A DNA stretch of 64,000 nt from Kiloniella laminariae (GTDB lineage Bacteria > Pseudomonadota > Alphaproteobacteria > Kiloniellales > Kiloniellaceae): the NCBI RefSeq assembly GCF_027214005.1, contig NZ_JAPWGY010000003.1, positions 186,001 to 250,000 on the forward strand, in the 5' to 3' direction. Positions 37,095 through 45,190 of the stretch are shown here, in pieces (position 1 is the stretch's first letter; every line of letters starts with the position of its first letter). The notes below the pieces were generated by a model. It worked only from the letters and a program-made list of their open reading frames with translations, did not search any database and was not told the origin of the DNA. A program made the translations under genes and the position numbers.

Positions 37095-38009
37095 ATGGAA
37101 ACACTAATTGGCGACTCTCCCGCTCCAAAAGCTGATCTTATTAAGGATTCCAATCAACAGGAGTTTGCTCAGGACGTAGTAAAGGCATCAATGGATCAAC
37201 CGGTCCTGGTTGATTTCTGGGCCCCCTGGTGCGGACCGTGCAAGCAAATGATGCCTGCGCTTGAAAGCGCCGTTCTTGCAGCCAAAGGTGCTGTCAAGCT
37301 GGTCAAAATCAATATTGATGAAAACCAGATGCTGGCCTCTCAACTTCGTGTCCAGTCTGTACCAACCGTCTATGCTTTTTATCAGGGCCAGCCTGTTGAT
37401 GGCTTTAACGGCGCCTTGCCCCCAAGTCAGCTTACCCAGTTCATCGAGCAGCTGATCAAAAAAACTGGCGCTGAAAAAGCTGATCCGCTCGCCGATGCTC
37501 TGGAACAGGCAGCATTGGCTCTGGAAAACGACGATGCCTTGGCAGCCATTGCCATTTACAGCCAGATTTTGGAACATTTCCCGGAAAACGAAGCCGCCCT
37601 TGCCGGGCTGCTGCACAGCCAGCTTGCCGCTAAAATGACGGATGAAGCCCGCGATTTTTTTGAGCAACTCCCAGAGGAAATCAAGACCAAGCCTGAATTC
37701 TCTGCTATTATTACAAAACTTGAACTTGCTGCTCAGTCTCTTGATAGTGCAGCTGTTCTGGAGTTGCGTAGAAAGATTGAACAGAACCCCTCTGATAACC
37801 AGGCAAGATACGAACTGGCACAGGCACTTCAGGCCGAAGATAACCGGGAGGAGGCTGCAGATCATCTTCTCTATATCATCAAAACAGACCGCAGCTGGAA
37901 TGAAGATGCGGCAAAGGTCCAGCTGTTAAAATATTTTGAAGCCTGGGGGATGAAAGACCCGATGACTGTTAAAGCCCGCAGCAGGCTGGCAGCCATACTC
38001 TTCAGCTGA
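37095..38009 (+). CDS. thioredoxin-TPR protein (CnoX/YbbN family)
   Basis: A 304-residue protein: an N-terminal thioredoxin domain with the active site WAPWCGPCK (C46 and C49; note that E. coli CnoX has SxxC instead), then a C-terminal helical part with TPR-like repeats (about 140-300; NDDALAAIAIYSQILEHFPENEAALAGLLHSQL and the later NQARYELAQALQAEDNREEAADHLLYII). CnoX acts as a chaperone and redox protector that hands clients to GroEL and DnaK. With an intact CxxC, this member probably has thioredoxin activity as well. The Lon-N domain gene follows by 44 bases, suggesting one operon of protein-quality genes. Confidence 0.9.
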   Translation: METLIGDSPAPKADLIKDSNQQEFAQDVVKASMDQPVLVDFWAPWCGPCKQMMPALESAVLAAKGAVKLVKINIDENQMLASQLRVQSVPTVYAFYQGQPVDGFNGALPPSQLTQFIEQLIKKTGAEKADPLADALEQAALALENDDALAAIAIYSQILEHFPENEAALAGLLHSQLAAKMTDEARDFFEQLPEEIKTKPEFSAIITKLELAAQSLDSAAVLELRRKIEQNPSDNQARYELAQALQAEDNREEAADHLLYIIKTDRSWNEDAAKVQLLKYFEAWGMKDPMTVKARSRLAAILFS

Positions 38010-38053
38010 GGCGTGAACAACAAGGGCGTGCCTGCCACCATTGGGAACCAAAT

Positions 38054-38713
38054 ATGACACGTGGTTTTTTTGACCCGAAGTACAGTAAGCTTCCAGAGGA
38101 TATTCCGCTTTTTCCTCTCACAGGGGCACTCTTGCTTCCCGGTGGCACCCTGCCCCTCAATGTCTTTGAACCCCGTTACCTTACGATGGTTGATCACGCC
38201 CTGAGCCAGGCACGCTGTATCGGCATGATTCAACCCTGCGAAGAAAGCAAAGATGAAGGCACTGCAAGCCTGTACAATATTGGCTGTCTGGGACGTATTA
38301 CCTCCTTTATGGAAACAGATGACGGACGCTATCTTATATCCCTGCAGGGATTAATCCGCTTTAGGATAGCCAAAGAGACCAACCACCCCTTCGGCTTCAG
38401 GCAAGCCCGTTGTGACTACAGCAACTTTCGAGGTGATATCGAGGAAAACGGCGCAGAAATAGTCGATCGCACCCGCTTGCTCAAATGTCTGGAAAGCTAT
38501 TTTGAAATCAACAGCATCAATGCCGACTGGAAAGCAATCGAACACACAGAAAACAGTCGCCTGGTCAACACACTGGCAATGATTTGTCCCTTTTCCGCAG
38601 CTGAAAAGCAGGCCATACTTGAGGCCCAGACCCTGTCTGAACGCTCTGAGGTTATGGAAACGATCATGGATATGGCCATTCACCAGAAAAACCAGAAGCT
38701 TGCGACACAATAA
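38054..38713 (+). CDS. Lon N-terminal (LON substrate-binding) domain protein
   Basis: A 219-residue protein that consists of a Lon N-terminal domain without the ATPase and protease parts. Marks are LPEDIPLFPLTGALLLPGGTLPLNVFEPRY and IGCLGRITSFMETDDGRYLISLQGLIRF. Such stand-alone proteins are widespread and of unknown function. Next to the thioredoxin-TPR gene and Trm112, it may take part in protein quality control. Length is typical. Confidence 0.9.
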   Translation: MTRGFFDPKYSKLPEDIPLFPLTGALLLPGGTLPLNVFEPRYLTMVDHALSQARCIGMIQPCEESKDEGTASLYNIGCLGRITSFMETDDGRYLISLQGLIRFRIAKETNHPFGFRQARCDYSNFRGDIEENGAEIVDRTRLLKCLESYFEINSINADWKAIEHTENSRLVNTLAMICPFSAAEKQAILEAQTLSERSEVMETIMDMAIHQKNQKLATQ

Positions 38714-38788
38714 TTGTTTCTGTAATGCCGAATTCCAGAGTAGAAAACTCACAGAACCAGCTGAATCAAAGAATAAATGGAGCACAGC

Positions 38789-38983
38789 ATGAGCGACGAC
38801 CCGCGTGTTGATAGAAAACTGCTTGAAATCCTTGTTTGTCCCGTCACCAAAGGACCTCTAGAGTATGATAGCGCCAATAACGAGCTGATCTCGCGTCAGG
38901 CCAAACTGGCCTACCCGATCCGTGAAGGTATTCCGATCATGCTTGCAGATGAAGCCCGCCCCCTGGAACAAACATCTGCATAA
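38789..38983 (+). CDS. Trm112 family protein
   Basis: A 64-residue Trm112-like protein. The pattern [25 protein letters not shown], then [20 protein letters not shown], is the family signature. In eukaryotes Trm112 activates methyltransferases; bacterial homologues are small zinc-ribbon-like proteins of unclear role. Only the first cysteine of the usual zinc site is present. The ATG at 38789 has GGAG 6 bases upstream; another ATG 12 bases earlier is less favoured. Confidence 0.88.
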   Translation: MSDDPRVDRKLLEILVCPVTKGPLEYDSANNELISRQAKLAYPIREGIPIMLADEARPLEQTSA

Positions 38984-39019
38984 GCTCACCAGCAGGCAAC
39001 CCACAGAAGAATTTAGCAC

Positions 39020-39418
39020 ATGAGCCGTTCGATCAAGGAAGAAAACGCCCAGTCTTTCAATACTGAACACTGGCCGACTGACATCCGCTATAAATCAGAT
39101 GCGCGGGCCCTGGAGATCACCTTTGATAACGGTGAAAGCTTTACCTTGCCTGCCGAATTCCTCAGGGTAGAAAGCCCTTCTGCAGAAGTACAGGGACATC
39201 ATCCCAGCCAAAAACAGACTCTTTCAGGGCGTCGCATGGTTGGGATTATCAAGATAGAACAGGTTGGCAACTATGCCATTAGGCTGACTTTCGACGACCT
39301 GCACGACAGCGGCATCTATTCCTGGCAGTACCTCTACAAGCTGGCATGTAATCAGCAGGATCTCTGGCAAAAATATCTGGATGAGTTGTCCGCAAAAGGC
39401 CTTTCACGAGACCCGTAA
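39020..39418 (+). CDS. DUF971 (gamma-butyrobetaine hydroxylase-like N-terminal domain) protein
   Basis: A 132-residue protein of the DUF971/GBBH-like N-terminal family. Signature segments are WPTDIRYKSDARALEITFDNGESFTLPAEFLRVESPSAEVQGH and VGNYAIRLTFDDLHDSGIYSW followed by QYLYKL. In eukaryotic hydroxylases the domain is fused to a catalytic part and binds zinc; stand-alone bacterial forms are linked to iron-sulfur protein handling, without firm proof. It is 36 bases after Trm112, in the same direction, probably the same operon. Confidence 0.9.
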   Translation: MSRSIKEENAQSFNTEHWPTDIRYKSDARALEITFDNGESFTLPAEFLRVESPSAEVQGHHPSQKQTLSGRRMVGIIKIEQVGNYAIRLTFDDLHDSGIYSWQYLYKLACNQQDLWQKYLDELSAKGLSRDP

Positions 39419-39492
39419 TGGCGTTTCGCAATTAAAAAATCCCGCCAGGGAGTTAAGCCACCCAAAAGCCTTTTCTCCCTGTCACATTCTAT

Positions 39493-40185
39493 CTATTGAG
39501 GGGCTCGAATCACCACGACGGAAGGCTTGCCGTCGAGCTGTGATAACACAGGAAGCCATTCAGGAGGGCAGGACTGTTGGGTAGATCCCTTGTGGCATGC
39601 CCATCCGGTTCTGATACCCTCAAAAGCAGCCCGCATCGCGTTTTCGGTTACAGGCTGGGCCCCGACTTCAAATTCAGGCACCCGGAAAACATGCTGAATC
39701 AGATACAAGGCATTGCGACCGACTGTGGCCCGGAACAGGGCAACTTCACCAGTGTTGCGCGTCAGATCCCGGGTGCAGTTAATCAACCTGAATCCGGTAG
39801 GAAAACCATTTACCTGATCTTTCAGGGGCGGCGTTGCCCCACTGGCCTCGCAATTCTGGCCGTAAATCTCTGCAAGTTCGTTGAGGAAGTCATCGACATC
39901 GCCCCCGGCCCAACCAGGAAAGACCTGAACAGTGATCATGTTGGTCCAGTTCTCGACATGCTGTCCCGGCGGCAACCATTCCGCAGTCGTCTGCTGCTGT
40001 TCAGTAGCCCGGGGCAGCGCATGCCAGCCTTCGGGTAAAGCTGCAAAAAAGACCTCTCCGTCACCGCCTTGGGCAATTACTGAATCACCCGCAGCTTGCA
40101 CAGCAGCCACGGGAATAAAGACCAGTAGTATTGCTGCAGCGAGTTGTCGCCACGGCTTTATTTTCGACAAAAACCCCTGTCGCAT
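39493..40185 (-). CDS. hypothetical exported protein
   Basis: A 230-residue protein with a Sec signal peptide: basic N-terminus (RQGFLSKIKPWR), hydrophobic core LAAAILLVFIPVAAV, cleavage near VQAAGD at about residue 32. The mature part has a roughly 190-residue domain with several cysteines, for example QNCEASG, LINCTRDL and TGWACHKG...QSCPPEW, so disulfides are likely. No family was recognised with confidence. The ATG at 40185 follows GGAGAG; the open frame reaches 40284 but lacks a start with a site. It lies downstream of the UbiH-family gene on the same strand, after a 163-base gap. Confidence 0.75.
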   Translation of the reverse strand: MRQGFLSKIKPWRQLAAAILLVFIPVAAVQAAGDSVIAQGGDGEVFFAALPEGWHALPRATEQQQTTAEWLPPGQHVENWTNMITVQVFPGWAGGDVDDFLNELAEIYGQNCEASGATPPLKDQVNGFPTGFRLINCTRDLTRNTGEVALFRATVGRNALYLIQHVFRVPEFEVGAQPVTENAMRAAFEGIRTGWACHKGSTQQSCPPEWLPVLSQLDGKPSVVVIRAPQ

Positions 40186-40348
40186 GGATTTCTCTCCAAC
40201 CACTACACACCACCCGAAAAAGGTATCTGTTGCCCTGAAACTTCTTGCGCAGGCCGCATATTTGTTTCCAACAAGAAAGATCATGACAAATGGACCAATA
40301 CTTCAATCATAGAAAGCAACTCGGGCAAATTTGTGGCTTCCCCTCAAA

Positions 40349-41599
40349 CTAGAGGCCTTCTCCGCGCATCAGACGTGGCAGGTCCCCGACAATACCCATT
40401 GCATGTTTCATAAAAAGTCGTTTGACCGGCGGAAGTTTGTCTACCGTTGCAAGCCCAAGATCCCGCGCAATGCGCAGGGGCGCCAGATCATTAGAGAAAA
40501 GCTTGACCAGACCATCCATCGCCCCCAGCAACAGCACATTATCAAAACGCCGCCAGCGAGCGTAGTCTTCAAGAACCTGGGCGGAACCGATATCCAGACC
40601 AACCCGACGTGCATCGACAATAACCTCGGCCAAAGCTGCCACGTCCCGCAGCCCCAGATTCAGGCCCTGCCCCGCAATTGGATGCATGCCATGAGCAGAA
40701 TCACCAACAAGAGCCAGGCGCAAATCAGTATAGCGCTCGGCATGTAAAGAGCTCAGTGGATAGGACCAGCGCATATCCGTAACCGTGAAATCTCCCAGCG
40801 CCTGACCAAACCGTCGATGCAACTCTGCAGCAAAAGCCTCATTATCCAGCGCAAGATAATCATTAACCAGCTCTCGTTTCTCGGACCAGACCAAAGAAGA
40901 TCGGTGCACACCTTCTTCACTGTCTGGCAGGGGCAGAAGAGCAAAGGGGCCTGAGGGCAGAAAATGTTCAAAGGCCACGCCATTATGCGGTTTCTCGTGC
41001 ACAACCGTACAGACGATACCGTTTTGGTGATAGTCAGTCTCTGCGACTTTGATGCCCGCTTCTTTACGCAATTGCGAATTGCGTCCATCAGCTCCGATGA
41101 CAAGGCCAGCCCTCAGATTGCGCCCATCGTCCAGTTGGGCACTCACCCCACGCTTGCTTCGCTCAAGCAGAGCAAGACTATGCGGTGCAAGATGATGAAG
41201 ATTGGTCAGGTTGGCTGCTTTTTCGTGAGTTGCGAGACGAATGGCCCGGTTCTCAACGATCCAGCCCATAGGCACGTTGCCAACTTCACTAAAATCATAA
41301 GACATGGAAAGCGGCGAAGCACCACGATCTATCTGACCATCTGTGATCTCGATATGCCGGATTGCTTCAGCTGCCCAGGACATCCCCTGCCACAGCCCCA
41401 CCTGATCAAAGACCCGCTGGGAACCCAGAGCAATAGCCGAAGACCGTCCATCAAAAGGGGCCGCCTTTTGATTGCCCGGTGCCTCTCGATCAACAACAGC
41501 CACCTCCAGCCCGGCCGTTGCCAATGCCACCCCAAGTGTGAGGCCAACCAGCCCTCCACCAACAACAAGTACTTCTACAGCAAGATCTTTTTCAGACAT
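40349..41599 (-). CDS. UbiH/UbiF/VisC family FAD-dependent hydroxylase
   Basis: A 416-residue flavoprotein monooxygenase of the ubiquinone-biosynthesis hydroxylase family. The FAD-binding GxGxxG region is at the N-terminus (VEVLVVGGGLVGLTLGVALATAG), the DG motif is ARAGLVIGADGRNSQLRKEAGI, and the GD motif is ALVGDSAHGMHPIAGQGLNLGLRDVAALAEV. Family members hydroxylate the aromatic ring of ubiquinone precursors at different positions; which position is not deducible. Length is typical. It is a single gene with its own upstream region, probably peripheral to the inner membrane. Confidence 0.9.
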   Translation of the reverse strand: MSEKDLAVEVLVVGGGLVGLTLGVALATAGLEVAVVDREAPGNQKAAPFDGRSSAIALGSQRVFDQVGLWQGMSWAAEAIRHIEITDGQIDRGASPLSMSYDFSEVGNVPMGWIVENRAIRLATHEKAANLTNLHHLAPHSLALLERSKRGVSAQLDDGRNLRAGLVIGADGRNSQLRKEAGIKVAETDYHQNGIVCTVVHEKPHNGVAFEHFLPSGPFALLPLPDSEEGVHRSSLVWSEKRELVNDYLALDNEAFAAELHRRFGQALGDFTVTDMRWSYPLSSLHAERYTDLRLALVGDSAHGMHPIAGQGLNLGLRDVAALAEVIVDARRVGLDIGSAQVLEDYARWRRFDNVLLLGAMDGLVKLFSNDLAPLRIARDLGLATVDKLPPVKRLFMKHAMGIVGDLPRLMRGEGL

Positions 41600-42004
41600 A
41601 CCCTGTCCCAGATTTTGTCAAAGGCCCATTGAAACACCACATTTATACCAAGCGATCCCGGCTTTAGTGATATGGACCCTTCCTCTATAAAATGCACCGG
41701 AATAAATGAAAAGGACACTTTGCCAAAAGTTCGGCTCTCTTGGCATTGCTTTCGAGGCTCGACACACTCAAGCTGACCTTGTCCCCATTGAAATAAACTC
41801 ACAACAAACCGAAAACTGTCGAATGTATCCAAGGCCGCTATTATGCCTCAGGCAGAATCATTTAGATAATTTTCAGATAATACAATTATAACAGATAGAT
41901 AAATATAATTTCCCCAACTGCCCTCTTCGTTATATTTTCAGGGCCAAGAAAATATGCACATTTATTAATCAATGTTGTGAAGTTGCCTATTTTTTGAGCT
42001 GGCA

Positions 42005-42023
42005 TTTTGTGCAACGCACAAAA
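42005..42023. promoter_or_regulatory. inverted repeat TTTTGTGC-AAC-GCACAAAA upstream of amt
   Basis: Perfect 8-base arms around three bases, 75 bases upstream of the sigma-54 -24 element. The position fits an activator site such as NtrC's, but the half-sites are in the order GTGC...GCAC, opposite to the NtrC consensus GCAC...GTGC, so the protein is not certain. Confidence 0.4.
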
Positions 42024-42097
42024 CCGATGCAGAGGCCAAGAAGGATAAATTCAACTAACATACTGATATATAACAATTATAATCGATTATAAAAAGT

Positions 42098-42113
42098 TGG
42101 CACGTTTCTTGGT
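42098..42113 (+). promoter_or_regulatory. sigma-54 promoter of the ammonium transporter gene
   Basis: TGGCAC-N5-TTGGT. The -24 element is perfect and the -12 element differs from consensus TTGC only in the last base. The two GG/GC positions are spaced correctly. The start of transcription would be about 42124, giving a short leader before the start codon. Confidence 0.7.
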
Positions 42114-42156
42114 TATAGAGTCTCAAAGCCCAGAACGCTTAAGGATGAAAAAACCA

Positions 42157-43542
42157 ATGACCAGCAAAATAAATCCCTGCAAAAAAAACTGTAAAAAAAT
42201 GGCCGCTTACACGCTCCCCCTGGCGGCATTCCTGTTGACCAGCATGCCCGCCCAGGCTGCCATAAGCGAAGAAACTTCCTTTGTATTCAACACTTTCTCC
42301 TTTTTGGTAAACGGCGCTCTCGTCATGTGGATGGCTGCCGGTTTCGCCATGCTGGAAGCCGGGCTGGTCCGCAGTAAAAACACGGCGGCAATCTGCCTTA
42401 AGAATATTGCCCTCTATTCCGTTGCCGGGCTGATGTTTTATCTTATCGGCTACAATCTGCTTTATGTCGGTGTCGGAGAAAATGGTCTTCTCGGAACCTT
42501 CTCGTTTTTCTATGATTCCAGTGCCGAAGAATTCGCCCTGCTTTCAGCCGAGGAAACAACAGAGGAAATGATCGCAGCCGTAACTACCAACGGCTACTCG
42601 GTCATGTCTGACTGGTTTTTCCAGATGGTATTTGTAGCCGCAACCGCCTCGATCGTTTCCGGCACCCTGGCAGAGCGCATCAAATTCTGGCCCTTCATGA
42701 CATTTATCGCCCTGCTCACTGCGGTTATCTATCCGATCCAGGCTTCCTGGAGCTGGGGGGGCGGCTGGTTATCCGCGCTTGGTTTCAGTGATTTTGCCGG
42801 TTCTAGCATTGTTCACTCCGTTGGTGGCTGGGCAGCACTCACAGGGGCGGTTATCCTGGGCGCCCGTACAGGAAAATTCTCTCTCGAAGGTCGCGTCAAA
42901 CCAATCCCTGGTTCAAACCTGCCCCTTGCAACACTGGGTACCTTTATCCTCTGGATGGGCTGGTTCGGCTTTAACGGTGGTTCACAACTGGCCCTTGGAT
43001 CAGCAAGTGATGCCGTTGCCATGGCCATTGTATTCGTCAACACCAATATGGCGGCGGCCGCTGGTGTGGTGGTTGCCATGGCCCTGACTCAGCTGCTTTA
43101 TAAAAAAATTGACCTGACCATGGCCCTCAACGGCGCTCTCGCCGGATTGGTATCGATCACTGCCGGCCCCGACGTTGCCCATGCCTATACCGCAATCATC
43201 ATCGGTGGTGTCGGTGGCGCGATTGTTGTCTTTACCGTACCACTGCTAGACGCCCTGAAAATTGATGACGTTGTCGGAGCCATCCCCGTTCATCTCTTTG
43301 GCGGCATCTGGGGCACACTTGCAGTCGGCATCTTTGGGTCAGGCACCGTTATCGCCCAGATCACCGGTATTATTGCCATTGGCGGCTTCACAATTGTCTG
43401 CAGCTCAGCCGTATGGCTCATCCTGAAACACACCGTCGGTATTCGTGTCACCGAAGAAGAAGAATACAACGGTCTTGATCTAAGCGAACTCGGACTGGAA
43501 GCCTATCCCGAGTTTGGCCGCGGGTCACAGAAGTTACTCTAG
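42157..43542 (+). CDS. amt: ammonium transporter (Amt family)
   Basis: A 461-residue Amt/MEP/Rh transporter. A signal-peptide-like N-terminus (LPLAAFLLTSMPAQAA) is followed by about eleven TM helices. Family motifs are AGFAMLEAGLVRSKN, WGGGWLSALGFSDFAGSSIVHSVGGWAALTGA with the channel histidine, WMGWFGFNGGS and IPVHLFGGIWGTLAVGIF with the second histidine. Transports ammonium for assimilation. The start at 42157 has AAGGA about 11 bases upstream; an ATG at 42145 is too close to that site. The sigma-54 promoter implies nitrogen (NtrC) control. No glnK is adjacent, which is unusual for amt. Confidence 0.93.
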   Translation: MTSKINPCKKNCKKMAAYTLPLAAFLLTSMPAQAAISEETSFVFNTFSFLVNGALVMWMAAGFAMLEAGLVRSKNTAAICLKNIALYSVAGLMFYLIGYNLLYVGVGENGLLGTFSFFYDSSAEEFALLSAEETTEEMIAAVTTNGYSVMSDWFFQMVFVAATASIVSGTLAERIKFWPFMTFIALLTAVIYPIQASWSWGGGWLSALGFSDFAGSSIVHSVGGWAALTGAVILGARTGKFSLEGRVKPIPGSNLPLATLGTFILWMGWFGFNGGSQLALGSASDAVAMAIVFVNTNMAAAAGVVVAMALTQLLYKKIDLTMALNGALAGLVSITAGPDVAHAYTAIIIGGVGGAIVVFTVPLLDALKIDDVVGAIPVHLFGGIWGTLAVGIFGSGTVIAQITGIIAIGGFTIVCSSAVWLILKHTVGIRVTEEEEYNGLDLSELGLEAYPEFGRGSQKLL

Positions 43543-43867
43543 ATATTTACTTCTTTGGTGGCGGCTCCGCTTGCGGAAAGGCCACCAGAGACACCGGTCA
43601 GTTATTTCCATCGGGTTTCTTGCCCCGGATTTAACCCAAGGTGTTTCTCCCCACAGGCCCTGCTGACCGCAATCCGAAGCTCTTTCCCCGCAGGGTCTTT
43701 ACTTGCCGCCTGTTGCTCTGTGCAACAGGCGGTCTTTTTATGCGCGATCTGTTTGTAGATTATTTCTGTTCAATCAGCAGAAAGATTTCTTTTCACTAGC
43801 CACGTTCCAGCCCGAATTGTTATCTAGATAGACCACAAGGCTGCTGCCCTCCGCTTCAGCCGGCCAA
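43543..43867. other. structured intergenic region after amt
   Basis: 325 bases with several possible pairings. A nested hairpin at 43556-43587 (TGGTGGC outer stem, TCCGC/GCGGA inner stem) follows the amt stop by 13 bases. CGGTCAG (43595-43601) can pair with CTGACCG (43663-43669), and CCCTGC (43658-43663) can pair alternatively with GCAGGG (43690-43695). A strong terminator ends the region at 43732. It may be a long 3' UTR or hold a small RNA. Confidence 0.4.
43706..43732 (+). terminator. strong terminator downstream of amt
   Basis: A perfect 11-base stem CCGCCTGTTGC / GCAACAGGCGG with loop TCTGT, followed by TCTTTTTA. It is 164 bases after the amt stop codon. Confidence 0.85.
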
Positions 43868-45190
43868 ATGACAAGAATCCACCAGCCAGAGGTTACTGCT
43901 GCCGTGATTACCCAGCACTTTGTTGATCGCCAGAAACTCCAGGAATTTCATCCCTTCACCCGGTTGCGCGCACTTCTTGATAAATACCCCGCGGGGCAAT
44001 CCCCTTTGGCAAACGGCAAGCCGATCAACCTCTCAATTGGCGAACCCCAGACACAGCCCCCGGCTTTTGTCGCTGAAGAAATCGCCAAGGCTTCTGCTGG
44101 CTGGTCGCGCTATCCACTGTCAAAAGGCAGCGAGGATTATCTTGGTGCTTCAAAGAAATGGCTCGAAAAACGGTACCACTTGCCTGAGACTATGATCGAC
44201 TCTGCGCGTCACCTGTTGGCGGTTCCAGGAACCCGCGAAGGGTTGTTCTTTACAGCCTTGACCGTTCTCCCAATGGCTGAACCCGGCAAGCCTGCCCCGG
44301 TGTTTCTCATGCCCAACCCCTGTTACCATGTCTATACTGGTGCCGCCGCAGCCGCGGGCGCAGAGGTAGTAACCTCTGTTGCAACAAAGGCCAGCGGTTA
44401 TCTGCCGGACTACACCAGCCTCCCGGCAGAAATCCTTGCACGCACAGCACTTTGTGTTCTGTGCAGTCCGTCAAATCCTGAGGGAGCGGTTGCCAGCCCC
44501 GAAAAAATCAAAGAACTGATTCTTCTCGCCCGTAAATATGACTTTGTCGTCGCCTTTGATGAGTGTTACGCCGAAATCTACAGTGAGACCCCTCCCCCTT
44601 CAGCGCTTGAAATCCTCGCAGAAATGGGTGGCGATCTATCCAATGTTCTGGTCTTCCACTCCCTGTCCAAACGCTCCAGCGCTGCTGGCTTGCGTTGCGG
44701 GTTTATCGCTGGTGATGAGAAATGGATCTCCATGATTAATACCACCTGCCAGGTGGGGGGAGCCGGTGTTCCCCTCCCTGTCCAGGCTGCAGGAACCAGA
44801 CTCTGGCAAGACGAAGAGCATGTGGAGAAAAACCGCGCGCTCTACCAGAAAAACTTCAGCCTGGCCCAGAAAATACTGGGACCGGTTTTTCCGGTTGAGA
44901 TTCCGTCTGGCGGCTTTTGCCTGTGGCTGGACGTTGGCAATGGCGTAGCTGCTGCGGAAACGCTCTGGCGTGAAGCGGGTATCCGGGTTCTGCCCGGAGC
45001 TTTTATGGGTCATCGGGGCGAAAACGGCTTCAATCCCGGTGACCGTTATATCCGATTGGCTCTGGTATATGACCCTGAATTGACAGCAGTGGCATTAGAG
45101 ACAATCCGGAATGTGCTCGCACCAGATCAGACGGCAACAAAAGAAAAGACTGAAAAGGCCCCAACAGACAAGATAGCGGGGGCTCTTTAA
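43868..45190 (+). CDS. class I/II aminotransferase (DapC-like)
   Basis: A 440-residue PLP enzyme of fold type I. The active-site lysine lies in VLVFHSLSKRSSAAGLRCGF; the cofactor region also shows CSPSNPEGAVAS and FDECYAEIYSE. The closest named type is succinyldiaminopimelate aminotransferase (DapC) of lysine and peptidoglycan precursor synthesis; this assignment is by resemblance. The protein has a longer N-terminus than usual and a Thr/Lys-rich tail. Its stop overlaps the ftsK start (TAATG), so both are co-translated, a common alphaproteobacterial pairing. Confidence 0.87.
   Translation: MTRIHQPEVTAAVITQHFVDRQKLQEFHPFTRLRALLDKYPAGQSPLANGKPINLSIGEPQTQPPAFVAEEIAKASAGWSRYPLSKGSEDYLGASKKWLEKRYHLPETMIDSARHLLAVPGTREGLFFTALTVLPMAEPGKPAPVFLMPNPCYHVYTGAAAAAGAEVVTSVATKASGYLPDYTSLPAEILARTALCVLCSPSNPEGAVASPEKIKELILLARKYDFVVAFDECYAEIYSETPPPSALEILAEMGGDLSNVLVFHSLSKRSSAAGLRCGFIAGDEKWISMINTTCQVGGAGVPLPVQAAGTRLWQDEEHVEKNRALYQKNFSLAQKILGPVFPVEIPSGGFCLWLDVGNGVAAAETLWREAGIRVLPGAFMGHRGENGFNPGDRYIRLALVYDPELTAVALETIRNVLAPDQTATKEKTEKAPTDKIAGAL

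Larger units (their letters stand above)
41600..42156. other. intergenic region upstream of the ammonium transporter
   Basis: 557 bases, strongly AT-rich in the middle (about 41870-42000). It holds a perfect inverted repeat TTTTGTGC-AAC-GCACAAAA (42005-42023) and the sigma-54 promoter described separately. The AT-rich part would suit DNA bending by IHF between an activator site and the promoter. No coding sequence is supported. Confidence 0.55.

Noticed and set aside
42005-42023. Inverted repeat upstream of amt as a standard NtrC site
   Set aside because: The half-sites are in the order GTGC...GCAC with a 3-base centre, not GCAC-N7-GTGC, so it is reported only as an unassigned repeat.
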